Position numbers and translations under genes: made by a program
Assembly (NCBI GenBank): GCA_946535435.1
Contig: CAMNDM010000061.1
Span: 1 to 18,253, forward strand
Reading direction: 5' to 3'
Length of the DNA stretch: 18,253 bases
DNA from: Physcocola sp002396385
GTDB lineage: Bacteria > Bacteroidota > Bacteroidia > Bacteroidales > Paludibacteraceae
Shown: positions 7,540 through 14,624 of the stretch, piece by piece
Position numbering within the stretch: the first letter of the stretch is position 1
Layout: each line of letters starts with the position of its first letter
Notes under the pieces: model-generated
The model's database searches: none
Seen by the model: the letters and a program-made list of their open reading frames with translations, nothing else
What the model was told of the DNA's origin: nothing

Positions 7540-8349
7540 ATGAAGGAAAAAATTGTTTTCAAATCGGCAGTCTCTCCTACCCTACTCATTCCGCTTTTCG
7601 TGAGGGCACAAGAAAGTAAGAGAAGCGATGCAATCTTATACGACGAGATGGCAGAATCATTATTAGAATCCATTGATTACGATTTTTCCCTACTGACCGA
7701 GAACTACGAGAGCGCACTTTGTTGTGTTATTCGGGCACGCTATTTCGACGACTGTCTAGTTGACTTTTGCAGCAAACACGACAATGTGGTTATTGTTAAT
7801 GTTGGGTGTGGGCTCGATACCCGTTACCAACGTATAGGGAGCAAGGCCAAGGCTGTGTACTATGACCTCGATTTGCCCGATGTTATTGAACTGAGGCGGA
7901 AATTGATTCCAGAATCGGAGAATAACATCTTTCTGTCGGGGTCTGTTCTCGATAGCGATTGGCTCAAGTTCCTCTATGAAAAACATAAGAACGATAATAT
8001 CGTCTTTGTTTTCGAGGGGGTTCTCATGTACTTCGATAAGAAAGATATCATACATGTCTTTAACAACATTACCAGCCACTTTGTGAAAGGCGAGTTGTAT
8101 TTCGAGATGTTCGGAAACCGCATTCAGGCCTCGGGCATTGATGCGTTGGAGGGTTTTAATGTATCGTTTAAATGCTATGTTAGCGAAAGCGATGCTATAA
8201 GAAACAGGAATCCGTCGTTACATCTTATTGAGCAGAAGGCGCATACCGATATTCACCCCGAACGTTGGGGGTTGAAAGGCGTTTTGTCGGCATTGTCCCC
8301 CGATATGGGATTACAAGAGGGGTCGTTATTTCGATTTAGAATTAATTAA
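7540..8349 (+). CDS. SAM-dependent methyltransferase, leucine carboxyl methyltransferase (LCM) family
   Basis: This 269-residue class I methyltransferase resembles the LCM/TcmP family. Motif I reads VNVGCGLDTRY (86-96), followed by YDLDLPDVIELRRKL (108-122) and FEGVLMYF (158-165), all in the family order. Such proteins methylate carboxyl or hydroxyl groups on varied small molecules or proteins. The substrate here is unknown. The gene lies 12 bases after the cystathionine beta-synthase-like gene and 21 before a cysteine desulfurase gene, so it is probably cotranscribed with sulfur amino-acid enzymes. By analogy, Firmicute mccA-mccB operons also carry a methyltransferase gene (yrrT), although YrrT is from a different branch. 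Producing S-adenosylhomocysteine, and so homocysteine, from SAM would link it to the neighbouring pathway, but this is conjecture. Confidence 0.75.
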   Translation: MKEKIVFKSAVSPTLLIPLFVRAQESKRSDAILYDEMAESLLESIDYDFSLLTENYESALCCVIRARYFDDCLVDFCSKHDNVVIVNVGCGLDTRYQRIGSKAKAVYYDLDLPDVIELRRKLIPESENNIFLSGSVLDSDWLKFLYEKHKNDNIVFVFEGVLMYFDKKDIIHVFNNITSHFVKGELYFEMFGNRIQASGIDALEGFNVSFKCYVSESDAIRNRNPSLHLIEQKAHTDIHPERWGLKGVLSALSPDMGLQEGSLFRFRIN

Positions 8350-8356
8350 TTTAACT

Positions 8357-8364
8357 GGAGGGAG
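8357..8364 (+). promoter_or_regulatory. Strong Shine-Dalgarno for the cysteine desulfurase gene
   Basis: GGAGGGAG ends six bases before the ATG at 8371. It is the only strong SD noticed in the window; most other starts follow AT-rich leaders, as is usual in Bacteroidetes. Confidence 0.55.
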
Positions 8365-8370
8365 AGGTTT

Positions 8371-9612
8371 ATGAGTATTAAATACGACAAGAGTTACACA
8401 TACGATATAGAGAAAGTTAGAAAAGATTTTCCGATTCTGCAAACGGAAGTCTACGGCAATAAACTGGTTTATTTCGACAATGGTGCAACCACACAGAAAC
8501 CGCGCTGTGTAGTTTCTAAAATTGAAAAAAACTATTTCAACACCAATGCAAATGTACACAGAGGGGTTCACTTCCTGAGCCAACAGGCTACCGAAGAGCA
8601 CGAGGCCGCGCGCGAAGTTGTCCGTTCGTTTATTAATGCCCGTCATACGCACGAAATTATCTTTACCCGTGGCACTACCGAGAGCATAAACCTTGTAGCC
8701 AGCAGTTTTGGGAAAACGTTTTTGCAGCCAGGCGACGAGGTCATCGTCAGCCAAATGGAACACCACAGCAACATTGTACCCTGGCAGTTGCAATCAGGTG
8801 TAAAGCTAAAAGTGATTCCATTTGACGAAAAAGGAGCGCTTGTCCTTGATAAGTTAGACGAACTTATAAACGAGAAAACAAAAATTATAGCCGTCACACA
8901 CATTTCGAATACGTTGGGGACGGTAAACCCTATTAAAAAGATAGCGGAGATTGCGCACAGACACAACCTGCCTGTTTTGGTCGATGGAGCACAGGGTGCT
9001 GCTCACGAAATAATAAACGTGCAGGAACTCGATGTTGACTTTTACGCTTTTTCTGGTCACAAAGTATATGGTCCGACAGGTATTGGCGTGCTGTATGGTA
9101 AAGAGGAATGGTTGGAAAAACTGCAACCTTACCAGGGCGGTGGCGATATGATAGACCGTGTTACCTTTGAAAAAACCACCTTTGCTCCCCTTCCTTTCAA
9201 ATTTGAGGCAGGCACACCCGACTATATAGGTTCAACAGCGCTGGCTGCGGCAATTAAATATGTCAAATCCATTGGTATGGATAAGATCGTAAATCACGAG
9301 AGAAATCTAACTGAATACGCTTACAAGAAACTGTCTGCTGTCAAGGGCATCCACTTTTATGGTACAACCGGGGGGAAAAGCAGCGTTATATCGTTCAACA
9401 TAGTAGGAATACACCCTTACGATGTCGGGACACTACTCGACAAGTTGGGCATCGCCGTCCGAACCGGACACCACTGTGCCCAACCCGTTATGCAGACGTT
9501 TGGTGTAGAAGGTATGGTGCGCGCGTCGTTCGCCTTATACAACACCTTTGAAGAAATTGACCAATTAGCTGACGCACTGCACCGTATTGTAAGCATTTTC
9601 CACAAAAAATAA
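8371..9612 (+). CDS. sufS: Group II cysteine desulfurase (SufS-type, no N-terminal extension)
   Basis: This 413-residue PLP enzyme converts cysteine to alanine and a protein-bound persulfide. The PLP lysine is Lys231 in FSGHKVYGP and the persulfide-forming cysteine is Cys369 in RTGHHCAQP. VRKDFPILQ near residue 16 begins the catalytic domain directly, as in ordinary SufS. The copy at 12954 shares the same architecture but carries about 130 extra N-terminal residues, so this one is likely the free cytosolic enzyme. No SufE or SufU partner is adjacent; the downstream TusA- and DsrE-like proteins may accept its sulfur. It could serve iron-sulfur cluster assembly for the nitrogenase-like proteins, sulfur storage, or both. 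It ends the gene block that began at 5344, and a 172-base gap follows. Confidence 0.88.
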   Translation: MSIKYDKSYTYDIEKVRKDFPILQTEVYGNKLVYFDNGATTQKPRCVVSKIEKNYFNTNANVHRGVHFLSQQATEEHEAAREVVRSFINARHTHEIIFTRGTTESINLVASSFGKTFLQPGDEVIVSQMEHHSNIVPWQLQSGVKLKVIPFDEKGALVLDKLDELINEKTKIIAVTHISNTLGTVNPIKKIAEIAHRHNLPVLVDGAQGAAHEIINVQELDVDFYAFSGHKVYGPTGIGVLYGKEEWLEKLQPYQGGGDMIDRVTFEKTTFAPLPFKFEAGTPDYIGSTALAAAIKYVKSIGMDKIVNHERNLTEYAYKKLSAVKGIHFYGTTGGKSSVISFNIVGIHPYDVGTLLDKLGIAVRTGHHCAQPVMQTFGVEGMVRASFALYNTFEEIDQLADALHRIVSIFHKK

Positions 9613-9626
9613 AAATCAAGAACAAA

Positions 9627-9677
9627 ATGGAACGGTCTATACTGAGGCAGTGAGAAGTCTGTCACGGACCGTTCCAT
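9627..9677. repeat. Inverted repeat in the 9613-9784 gap
   Basis: ATGGAACGGTC (9627-9637) and GACCGTTCCAT (9667-9677) are perfect 11-base inverted arms around 29 bases that can form small inner stems (for example GTGA/TCAC). No T tract follows, so a simple terminator is unlikely. It could be a structured leader RNA, an mRNA 3'-end element or a small mobile-repeat remnant. No known riboswitch was recognised. Confidence 0.55.
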
Positions 9678-9687
9678 CCTTTCAGCA

Positions 9688-9707
9688 CATACCACATTTG
9701 TGGTATG
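9688..9707. promoter_or_regulatory. Perfect 20-base dyad upstream of the CysK-encapsulin unit
   Basis: CATACCACA-TT-TGTGGTATG is perfectly symmetric. It lies about 20 bases upstream of the -33 box of the predicted promoter. It may be an operator for a dimeric regulator or a stable mRNA 3' hairpin for the upstream gene. No T tract supports termination. Confidence 0.4.
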
Positions 9708-9727
9708 ATTATTCACTTAAATGTGCG

Positions 9728-9759
9728 ATTGATAGAGCTGCAGTCTATCCCTAACTTTG
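9728..9759 (+). promoter_or_regulatory. Bacteroidetes-type sigma-ABfr promoter for the CysK-encapsulin unit
   Basis: ATTG (9728-9731), 20 bases, then TAACTTTG (9752-9759) fits the Bacteroidetes consensus TTTG-N19-21-TAnnTTTG. The -7 box is a perfect match. It is 25 bases upstream of the cysK start and suggests that 9785-14555 forms its own transcription unit. Confidence 0.7.
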
Positions 9760-9784
9760 TAAATAATAAAATAGCGAATTATTT

Positions 9785-10711
9785 ATGGCAAATATAGCAA
9801 ACAGAATCACAGACCTTATAGGAAATACACCCTTGCTGGAATTGGGTAAACTAGAGAAATTCCAAGATGTTAAAGCCAGAATTGTTGTGAAACTGGAATC
9901 GTATAACCCGGGAAGAAGTGTGAAAGACCGTGTTGGGTTTGCCCTTATTGAAGACGCTGAGAGGCGCGGTTTGCTAAACAAAGACACCACTATTATTGAA
10001 CCCACAAGCGGTAACACTGGTATTGGCTTGGCCATTGCTGCGGCTGTAAAGGGATATCGTCTGATTCTGACGATGCCCGACAGTATGACCATTGAGCGCA
10101 GGCTGATGTTGAGGGCGTTGGGTGCACAGCTTTCGCTCACGCCTGCCCACGAAGGAATGAGTGGTGCTATAAATAAAGCTGAAGAATTGGCGAAGGTGAT
10201 TGGCAACACCTTTATTCCACAACAATTTAAGAACTATGCCAACAAAGGAATACACCAAGTATCGACAGCACAAGAAATATGGAAGGACACTGAGGGGAAA
10301 ATTGACATTCTCGTAGCTGGAGTGGGAACAGGAGGTACCATTGCCGGTGTGGGACAAGAATTGAAAAAGAAAAAGAAAATCCAGGTTGTTGCCGTTGAAC
10401 CATACAGTTCGGCTGTTTTGTCGGGCGAGGCGGCTGGTCCGCACCAGATTCAGGGCATTGGTGCCGGATTTATACCTAAAATTCTTGATGTGTCGATAAT
10501 CGACGAGGTGATAAAGGTTAAAAACGAACAAGCCATAGAGCAAACGCGACAACTGGCAAAAACAGAAGGCGTGCTTGCTGGTGTTTCGAGTGGAGCTGCC
10601 GTTTATGCGGCTATTCAATTGGCAAAACGCCCCGAAAATGAGGGTAAGCTGATTGTTGCCATCTTGCCTGATACAGGCGAGCGGTACCTGTCGAGCGACA
10701 TTTTCAAATGA
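9785..10711 (+). CDS. cysK: Cysteine synthase (O-acetylserine sulfhydrylase)
   Basis: This 308-residue PLP enzyme makes cysteine from O-acetylserine and sulfide. The PLP lysine is Lys47 in NPGRSVKDR, the substrate loop is EPTSGNTG (72-79), and the phosphate-binding loop GVGTGGT and the ILPDTGERYLS ending are standard for CysK. The TSGNTG loop separates it from the TAGNTG paralog at 6529. An arginine (Arg44) occupies the usually small residue of the NPxxSVKDR motif. It is the first gene after a clear promoter and is followed 18 bases later by the DsrE2-like gene. In S. elongatus and other bacteria, cysteine synthase and cysteine desulfurase genes accompany Family 2 encapsulins, so the gene fits a sulfur storage operon that makes the cysteine used by the encapsulated desulfurase. 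Confidence 0.88.
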   Translation: MANIANRITDLIGNTPLLELGKLEKFQDVKARIVVKLESYNPGRSVKDRVGFALIEDAERRGLLNKDTTIIEPTSGNTGIGLAIAAAVKGYRLILTMPDSMTIERRLMLRALGAQLSLTPAHEGMSGAINKAEELAKVIGNTFIPQQFKNYANKGIHQVSTAQEIWKDTEGKIDILVAGVGTGGTIAGVGQELKKKKKIQVVAVEPYSSAVLSGEAAGPHQIQGIGAGFIPKILDVSIIDEVIKVKNEQAIEQTRQLAKTEGVLAGVSSGAAVYAAIQLAKRPENEGKLIVAILPDTGERYLSSDIFK

Positions 10712-10729
10712 ACATAAAATCCATTTCAT

Positions 10730-11233
10730 ATGATAGAGACTCCTGAAAACACTTCAAACAAACCCAAAAAGTTGTCGTTGATAGCTTTTAGTGGTGATTT
10801 TGACAAACTGACAGCGGTATTTACTCTTGCAACAGGTGCGGCTGCTGTTGGCTACGAAGTTAACATCTTCTTCACTTTTTGGGGATTAGACGCCATTAAG
10901 CAGAAGAAAGGGCGTAGTTTCATTGGCAGCAACTGGCTGACCAAGATTTTTGGTTTTATGATGGGTGGTATATCGGTTACACCAAGTAGTCGCTTCAATT
11001 TCTGTGGCATAGGTCCGAAAATATTCCGTTACCTCATGCGTAAGAACAACGTGGCCACTCTCGAAGAGTTGGTTGAAGCTGCTGTTGCTTTGAATGTTAA
11101 TATCTATGCTTGCGAGATGGCTATGCACATACTCGGACTGCAAAAAAGCGATTTCATTCACGAGGTGAAAGATGTGTTGGGAGTTTCCACCTTCCTCGAT
11201 ATTAGTGAGGGCGGCCAGACTTTATTCATTTAA
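10730..11233 (+). CDS. DsrE2-like sulfur carrier protein (DsrE/DsrF/DrsH family)
   Basis: This 167-residue protein fits the DsrE2-type family. It begins with KLSLIAFSGDFDKLTAVFTL (14-33), shows a hydrophobic TGAAAVGYEVNIFFTFWGL stretch, and has the family cysteine in IYACEMAMHILGL (Cys128). A second cysteine, Cys92, is less typical. In sulfur oxidisers, DsrE2 and TusA are encoded together and transfer sulfane sulfur as protein persulfides; here a TusA-like gene follows 20 bases downstream. The protein may be membrane-associated through its hydrophobic loop (about 72-82, IFGFMMGG). Its position directly before the TusA-like and encapsulin genes suggests that it carries sulfur to or from the stored pool. 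The direction of transfer is not evident from sequence. Confidence 0.78.
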   Translation: MIETPENTSNKPKKLSLIAFSGDFDKLTAVFTLATGAAAVGYEVNIFFTFWGLDAIKQKKGRSFIGSNWLTKIFGFMMGGISVTPSSRFNFCGIGPKIFRYLMRKNNVATLEELVEAAVALNVNIYACEMAMHILGLQKSDFIHEVKDVLGVSTFLDISEGGQTLFI

Positions 11234-11253
11234 AAACAAAAACTTTAGCATAT

Positions 11254-11475
11254 ATGAGTCATATACTTGACATTACAAAAGAACATTGCCCAATGACTTT
11301 CGTGAAAACCAAGTTAGAATTGGCCAAGCTGAAAGAAGGCGAGATTCTTGAGGTGTTGCTCTCTGAAGGAGAACCTTTGAACAATGTTCCGAAAAGTGCT
11401 ATCGAACAGGGGTTCGAAGTTCTTTCCATCGAACATGTTGAGGGAACTACACATAAAGTAACAATAAAAAAATAA
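11254..11475 (+). CDS. TusA-family sulfur carrier protein
   Basis: This 73-residue SirA/TusA-like protein carries the CPMTFVKTKLEL signature with the persulfide cysteine at Cys12. The 'CPMTFVKTK' variant of the CPxP motif is common in TusA homologs encoded with DsrE2 and in sulfur oxidisers, rather than in tRNA thiolation clusters. The size matches the family. It is flanked by the DsrE2-like gene (20 bases upstream) and the encapsulin gene (19 bases downstream), so it is almost certainly cotranscribed with them. It probably accepts sulfur from a cysteine desulfurase or from stored sulfur and hands it to DsrE2, or the reverse. Confidence 0.85.
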   Translation: MSHILDITKEHCPMTFVKTKLELAKLKEGEILEVLLSEGEPLNNVPKSAIEQGFEVLSIEHVEGTTHKVTIKK

Positions 11476-11494
11476 TAATTAAAATATAACATCT

Positions 11495-12943
11495 ATGTCA
11501 GAGAACATTTTAGACAACGCACAGCGTAGCGTAACTACGTCATCTGCACGAAACTTAGCGAATACCACCAAGACCGCTCCCCAAATGGGAGCCATATCTC
11601 CTCGCCTACTTCTTAAACTCCTGCCTTGGGTACAGGTCGACAGCGGTACTTTCCGTGTTAACAGCACCAAGGTTGAACTGAAACGTGGTGGCCGCATTGC
11701 TATCGAGTATTTCAACGGTGTACCAAGTTTCAAGGCTGAAAGTTTGAAACAGATTCCCCTCTTTTCTCATTTCGACGAGAATATCGTAATCCGTTTGGCC
11801 CGACTGTTTGAAACCGTTGAAGTTGACATCAACTCCGAACTGATTACCGAGGCGAACGACGAGCAGAAATTCTTCATTGTTGCCGACGGTCAGGCTGAAG
11901 TCAGCCACAAAGGCCCTCATGGCGAAGACCTCCGTATTTCGCTGTTGGGTGTTGGTGAGTATTTCGGTGAAGCCGACCTGCTCAGCGACAACCTTGCCTC
12001 TGTTACGGTTCGTGCGGTAACTCCTTCTGTATTTCTTGTATTGAAGAGCAGCGAACTGGGCAACATCGTTAAAGATATTCCTGACTTCAGGGCACAGTTC
12101 CAGCAGGCAGTCGATAAACACCTCCGCTTGAAGGCTACCCTTAACGAACATGGCGAACGCCACATCGACCTCGTTAGCGGTCACGAAGAAGACAACATCA
12201 TTCCTGAAACCTATATCGACTACGAGGAAAAGCCAAAGGAATACTCTTTGAACACCCTTCAGACTGTTGTACGTGTCCACACCCGTGTGAGCGACCTTTA
12301 CAACAATCCGTTCAACCAGCTGGAAGAACAGCTCCGCCTCAGTATCGAGAGTATTAAGGAGCGCCAGGAATGGGAACTCATCAACAACAAGCACTTCGGT
12401 CTGTTGGCAAGCGTGAATCCTTCTTATCGTATTACCACCCGTTACGGTTCTCCTACTCCAGACGATTTAGACGAACTGTTGTCGCTCGTTTGGAAAGAAC
12501 CTTCTTTCTTCATTGCCAACCCTCGTGCTATTGCTGCTTTCGAACGTGAGTGTACATGGCGCGGAGTGCCTCCTGTCACGACCGAATTGTACGGACAGAA
12601 AGTTATCCTTTGGCGTGGAGTGCCTATTATTCCGAGCGACAAGGTTGAGGTGAAGGGACAATATTTGACCAACAGTGGTGTTGGTACCACCAGCTTCATC
12701 TTAGTACGTGTCGGCGAAAAGAACCAGGGTGTGGTTGGTCTGCACCAAACAGGAATTCCTGGAGAGATTGCTCCGTCACTCTCAGCCCGTCTGATGGGTC
12801 TCGACCACTTCGGTGTGGCATCGTACCTGTTGACCAAGTATTTCAGTCTTGCTCCGCTTACCGACGATGCTATTGCTGTGCTCGACAATGTTGAGGTTGG
12901 TTTCTATCACGACTACCAGCACCGTAACAAAGTAGAAAAATAA
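11495..12943 (+). CDS. Family 2 (2B-type) encapsulin shell protein with inserted cyclic-nucleotide-binding domain
   Basis: Encapsulins are HK97-fold proteins that assemble into hollow protein shells. This 482-residue protein starts with the Family 2 N-terminal arm (PWVQVDSGTFRVN near 44-56) and continues after about residue 235 with the conserved body: VVRVHTRVSDLYNNPFNQ, FGLLASVNPSYRI, FERECTWRGVPP and ILWRGVPIIPSDK. Between them, at about 85-215, is a CNB (CAP/CRP-like) domain, the mark of subgroup 2B. Its phosphate cassette keeps FGE (157-159) but has Ala168 where cAMP-binding proteins have the phosphate-binding arginine, so classic cAMP/cGMP binding is doubtful. The next gene, 10 bases on, encodes the expected cysteine desulfurase cargo. 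Family 2 shells with this cargo have been shown to hold elemental sulfur in other bacteria; this function is inferred here from homology and context. Confidence 0.9.
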   Translation: MSENILDNAQRSVTTSSARNLANTTKTAPQMGAISPRLLLKLLPWVQVDSGTFRVNSTKVELKRGGRIAIEYFNGVPSFKAESLKQIPLFSHFDENIVIRLARLFETVEVDINSELITEANDEQKFFIVADGQAEVSHKGPHGEDLRISLLGVGEYFGEADLLSDNLASVTVRAVTPSVFLVLKSSELGNIVKDIPDFRAQFQQAVDKHLRLKATLNEHGERHIDLVSGHEEDNIIPETYIDYEEKPKEYSLNTLQTVVRVHTRVSDLYNNPFNQLEEQLRLSIESIKERQEWELINNKHFGLLASVNPSYRITTRYGSPTPDDLDELLSLVWKEPSFFIANPRAIAAFERECTWRGVPPVTTELYGQKVILWRGVPIIPSDKVEVKGQYLTNSGVGTTSFILVRVGEKNQGVVGLHQTGIPGEIAPSLSARLMGLDHFGVASYLLTKYFSLAPLTDDAIAVLDNVEVGFYHDYQHRNKVEK

Positions 12944-12953
12944 GCATTGAACA

Positions 12954-14555
12954 ATGATTAATCCCGATTTAGATAGTATTAATTTAAGTGCGAATTTAGG
13001 CGATGTAGGTTATCTTCGTCAGGCTGCAGGCAAATTCTGTCCGGAGGAACTCCGGCAGGAAGCCTCGCAGTTTATTCCAGACGAAGTTGACCAACTGAAC
13101 TTAGACGACGTGAGGGAGGGTTTCTTGAAACTGTTGCATGGCGACAACGGCTTCCCTAATGGGGGAGTTCCTGTACTTACCGAGGAACCTTTGTTCGCAA
13201 GTTCGAAACTTCCGTACAACCGTGATTTCCAGTACTTTTCGCCAAATATAGACACCGACTGGATTAATGCCGACGGTTTTGGTATTGGTAGTCCTGAGAA
13301 GGAAAGCCTGAGTTCGCTGAGCTATACCGACAACGATACGCTTAATGTTGAAAGTATTCGAAAAGACTTTCCAATATTAAAGCGTAAAGTGAACGGTAAG
13401 GACCTGATCTGGTTCGATAACGGTGCAACCACTCAAAAACCCAAGGTGGTGATTGATGCCATTACCGACTACTATACAAACTATAACAGCAATATTCACC
13501 GTGGTGCGCACACATTGGCAGCCGAGGCTACCGATGCGTATGAGGATGCGCGGCAGACTATTGCCAACTTTATTAACGCACAAAGTCCGGAAGAGATTAT
13601 CTTCGTACGTGGTACAACCGAAGGCATCAACTTAGTTGCACAAACTTACGGACGCAAGTTCTTAAATCCGGGCGACGAGGTTATTGTTTCTACACTCGAT
13701 CACCATGCCAACATTGTGCCTTGGCAGCAGGTTTGCAAAGAACGTGGTGCAGTGTTAAAAGCCATTCCAAGTAACCAGAATGGCGATTTAAACTTGAGCG
13801 AGTTTGAGCGCCTGGTTGGTCCTAATACAAAGTTTGTGTCTGTTGGTCACGTCAACAATACCTTCGGAACCATTAACGATGTAAAGCAGATTATAGAAAT
13901 TGCCCACCGCTATAATATACCGGTTCTGATTGACGGCGCACAAAGCATTGCTCACAGTCCTGTAAACGTACAAGCACTCGATGCGGACTTCTTCGTCTTT
14001 TCGGGACATAAAATTTACGGGCCTAACGGTATAGGGGCCGTATATGGGAAAAAACGGTGGTTGGAGCTACTTCCACCTTGGCAAGGTGGTGGCAATATGA
14101 TTAAAGACGTCACCATTGAGGAAACCCAGTTCAACGCTCCTCCAGCCCGATTTGAAGCTGGAACTCCGAATGTTGCCGATGCGATCGGCTTAGGGGCTGC
14201 ACTGAAATATGTTCAACGTATCGGTATCAGTGCCATTGAAAAATACGAGCATCAACTGACAGAGTATGCCCGCGCGCAACTTAGCCAGATTCCTGGTGTT
14301 ACTGTGTTGGCTAATCCGAGAAACAGGGTGAGTGTTGTGTCGTTTGTGATTGACAACCTAGGTGTACCGGAAACAGGCCAATTACTCGATAAAGAAGGTA
14401 TTGCAGTTCGTGCAGGTCATCACTGTGCGCAGCCGGCTTTGCGCTCGTTAGGTTATGAAATGAGCGTCAGACCAACTTTCTCGTTCTACAATACACGTGA
14501 AGAAATCGATAAATTGGTAGTAGCCGTAAAGAAGATTATTGCTAATAACAGATAA
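12954..14555 (+). CDS. Encapsulin-cargo cysteine desulfurase with N-terminal targeting extension
   Basis: This 533-residue protein has a group II cysteine desulfurase domain from about residue 132 (VESIRKDFPIL) to the end. The PLP lysine is Lys353 in FSGHKIYGP and the catalytic cysteine is Cys491 in RAGHHCAQP. Compared with the SufS-type paralog at 8371, it carries about 130 extra N-terminal residues. These are acidic, rich in Asp, Pro, Gly and Ser, and probably mostly disordered, with predicted short helices near 30-62. Family 2 encapsulin cargo desulfurases use such an extension to enter the shell. The gene follows the encapsulin stop by 10 bases, which supports tight coupling. Inside the shell the enzyme would strip sulfur from cysteine and build up sulfur. 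It is the last gene before a strong terminator. Family and cargo role are well supported by context; localisation is inferred. Confidence 0.9.
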   Translation: MINPDLDSINLSANLGDVGYLRQAAGKFCPEELRQEASQFIPDEVDQLNLDDVREGFLKLLHGDNGFPNGGVPVLTEEPLFASSKLPYNRDFQYFSPNIDTDWINADGFGIGSPEKESLSSLSYTDNDTLNVESIRKDFPILKRKVNGKDLIWFDNGATTQKPKVVIDAITDYYTNYNSNIHRGAHTLAAEATDAYEDARQTIANFINAQSPEEIIFVRGTTEGINLVAQTYGRKFLNPGDEVIVSTLDHHANIVPWQQVCKERGAVLKAIPSNQNGDLNLSEFERLVGPNTKFVSVGHVNNTFGTINDVKQIIEIAHRYNIPVLIDGAQSIAHSPVNVQALDADFFVFSGHKIYGPNGIGAVYGKKRWLELLPPWQGGGNMIKDVTIEETQFNAPPARFEAGTPNVADAIGLGAALKYVQRIGISAIEKYEHQLTEYARAQLSQIPGVTVLANPRNRVSVVSFVIDNLGVPETGQLLDKEGIAVRAGHHCAQPALRSLGYEMSVRPTFSFYNTREEIDKLVVAVKKIIANNR

Positions 14556-14584
14556 GGCATCCACCTTTACTCTGATTTTCTGAG

Positions 14585-14623
14585 TATACCCGAAAACTGA
14601 AAGGTTTTCGGGTATATTTTTTT
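14585..14623 (+). terminator. Strong rho-independent terminator of the encapsulin operon
   Basis: TATACCCGAAAAC (14585-14597) pairs perfectly with GTTTTCGGGTATA (14604-14616) around a 6-base loop and is followed by seven T residues (14617-14623). It lies 30 bases after the stop of the cargo desulfurase gene and abuts the 3' end of the convergent gene. Confidence 0.92.
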
Positions 14624-14624
14624 G

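Noticed and set aside
9627..9677. Known riboswitch (SAM, TPP, Moco)
   Set aside because: The inverted repeat lacks the conserved core sequences of these classes and sits upstream of the promoter, not in the leader of the downstream gene.
9627..9707. CRISPR array or tandem repeat
   Set aside because: Only two unrelated palindromes are present, with no repeated unit and spacer pattern.
11495..12943. Prophage major capsid protein or a CRP-type regulator
   Set aside because: The HK97-like body and the CNB domain are in one protein beside a cysteine desulfurase cargo, which is the Family 2B encapsulin arrangement. No portal, protease, terminase or DNA-binding domain is present.
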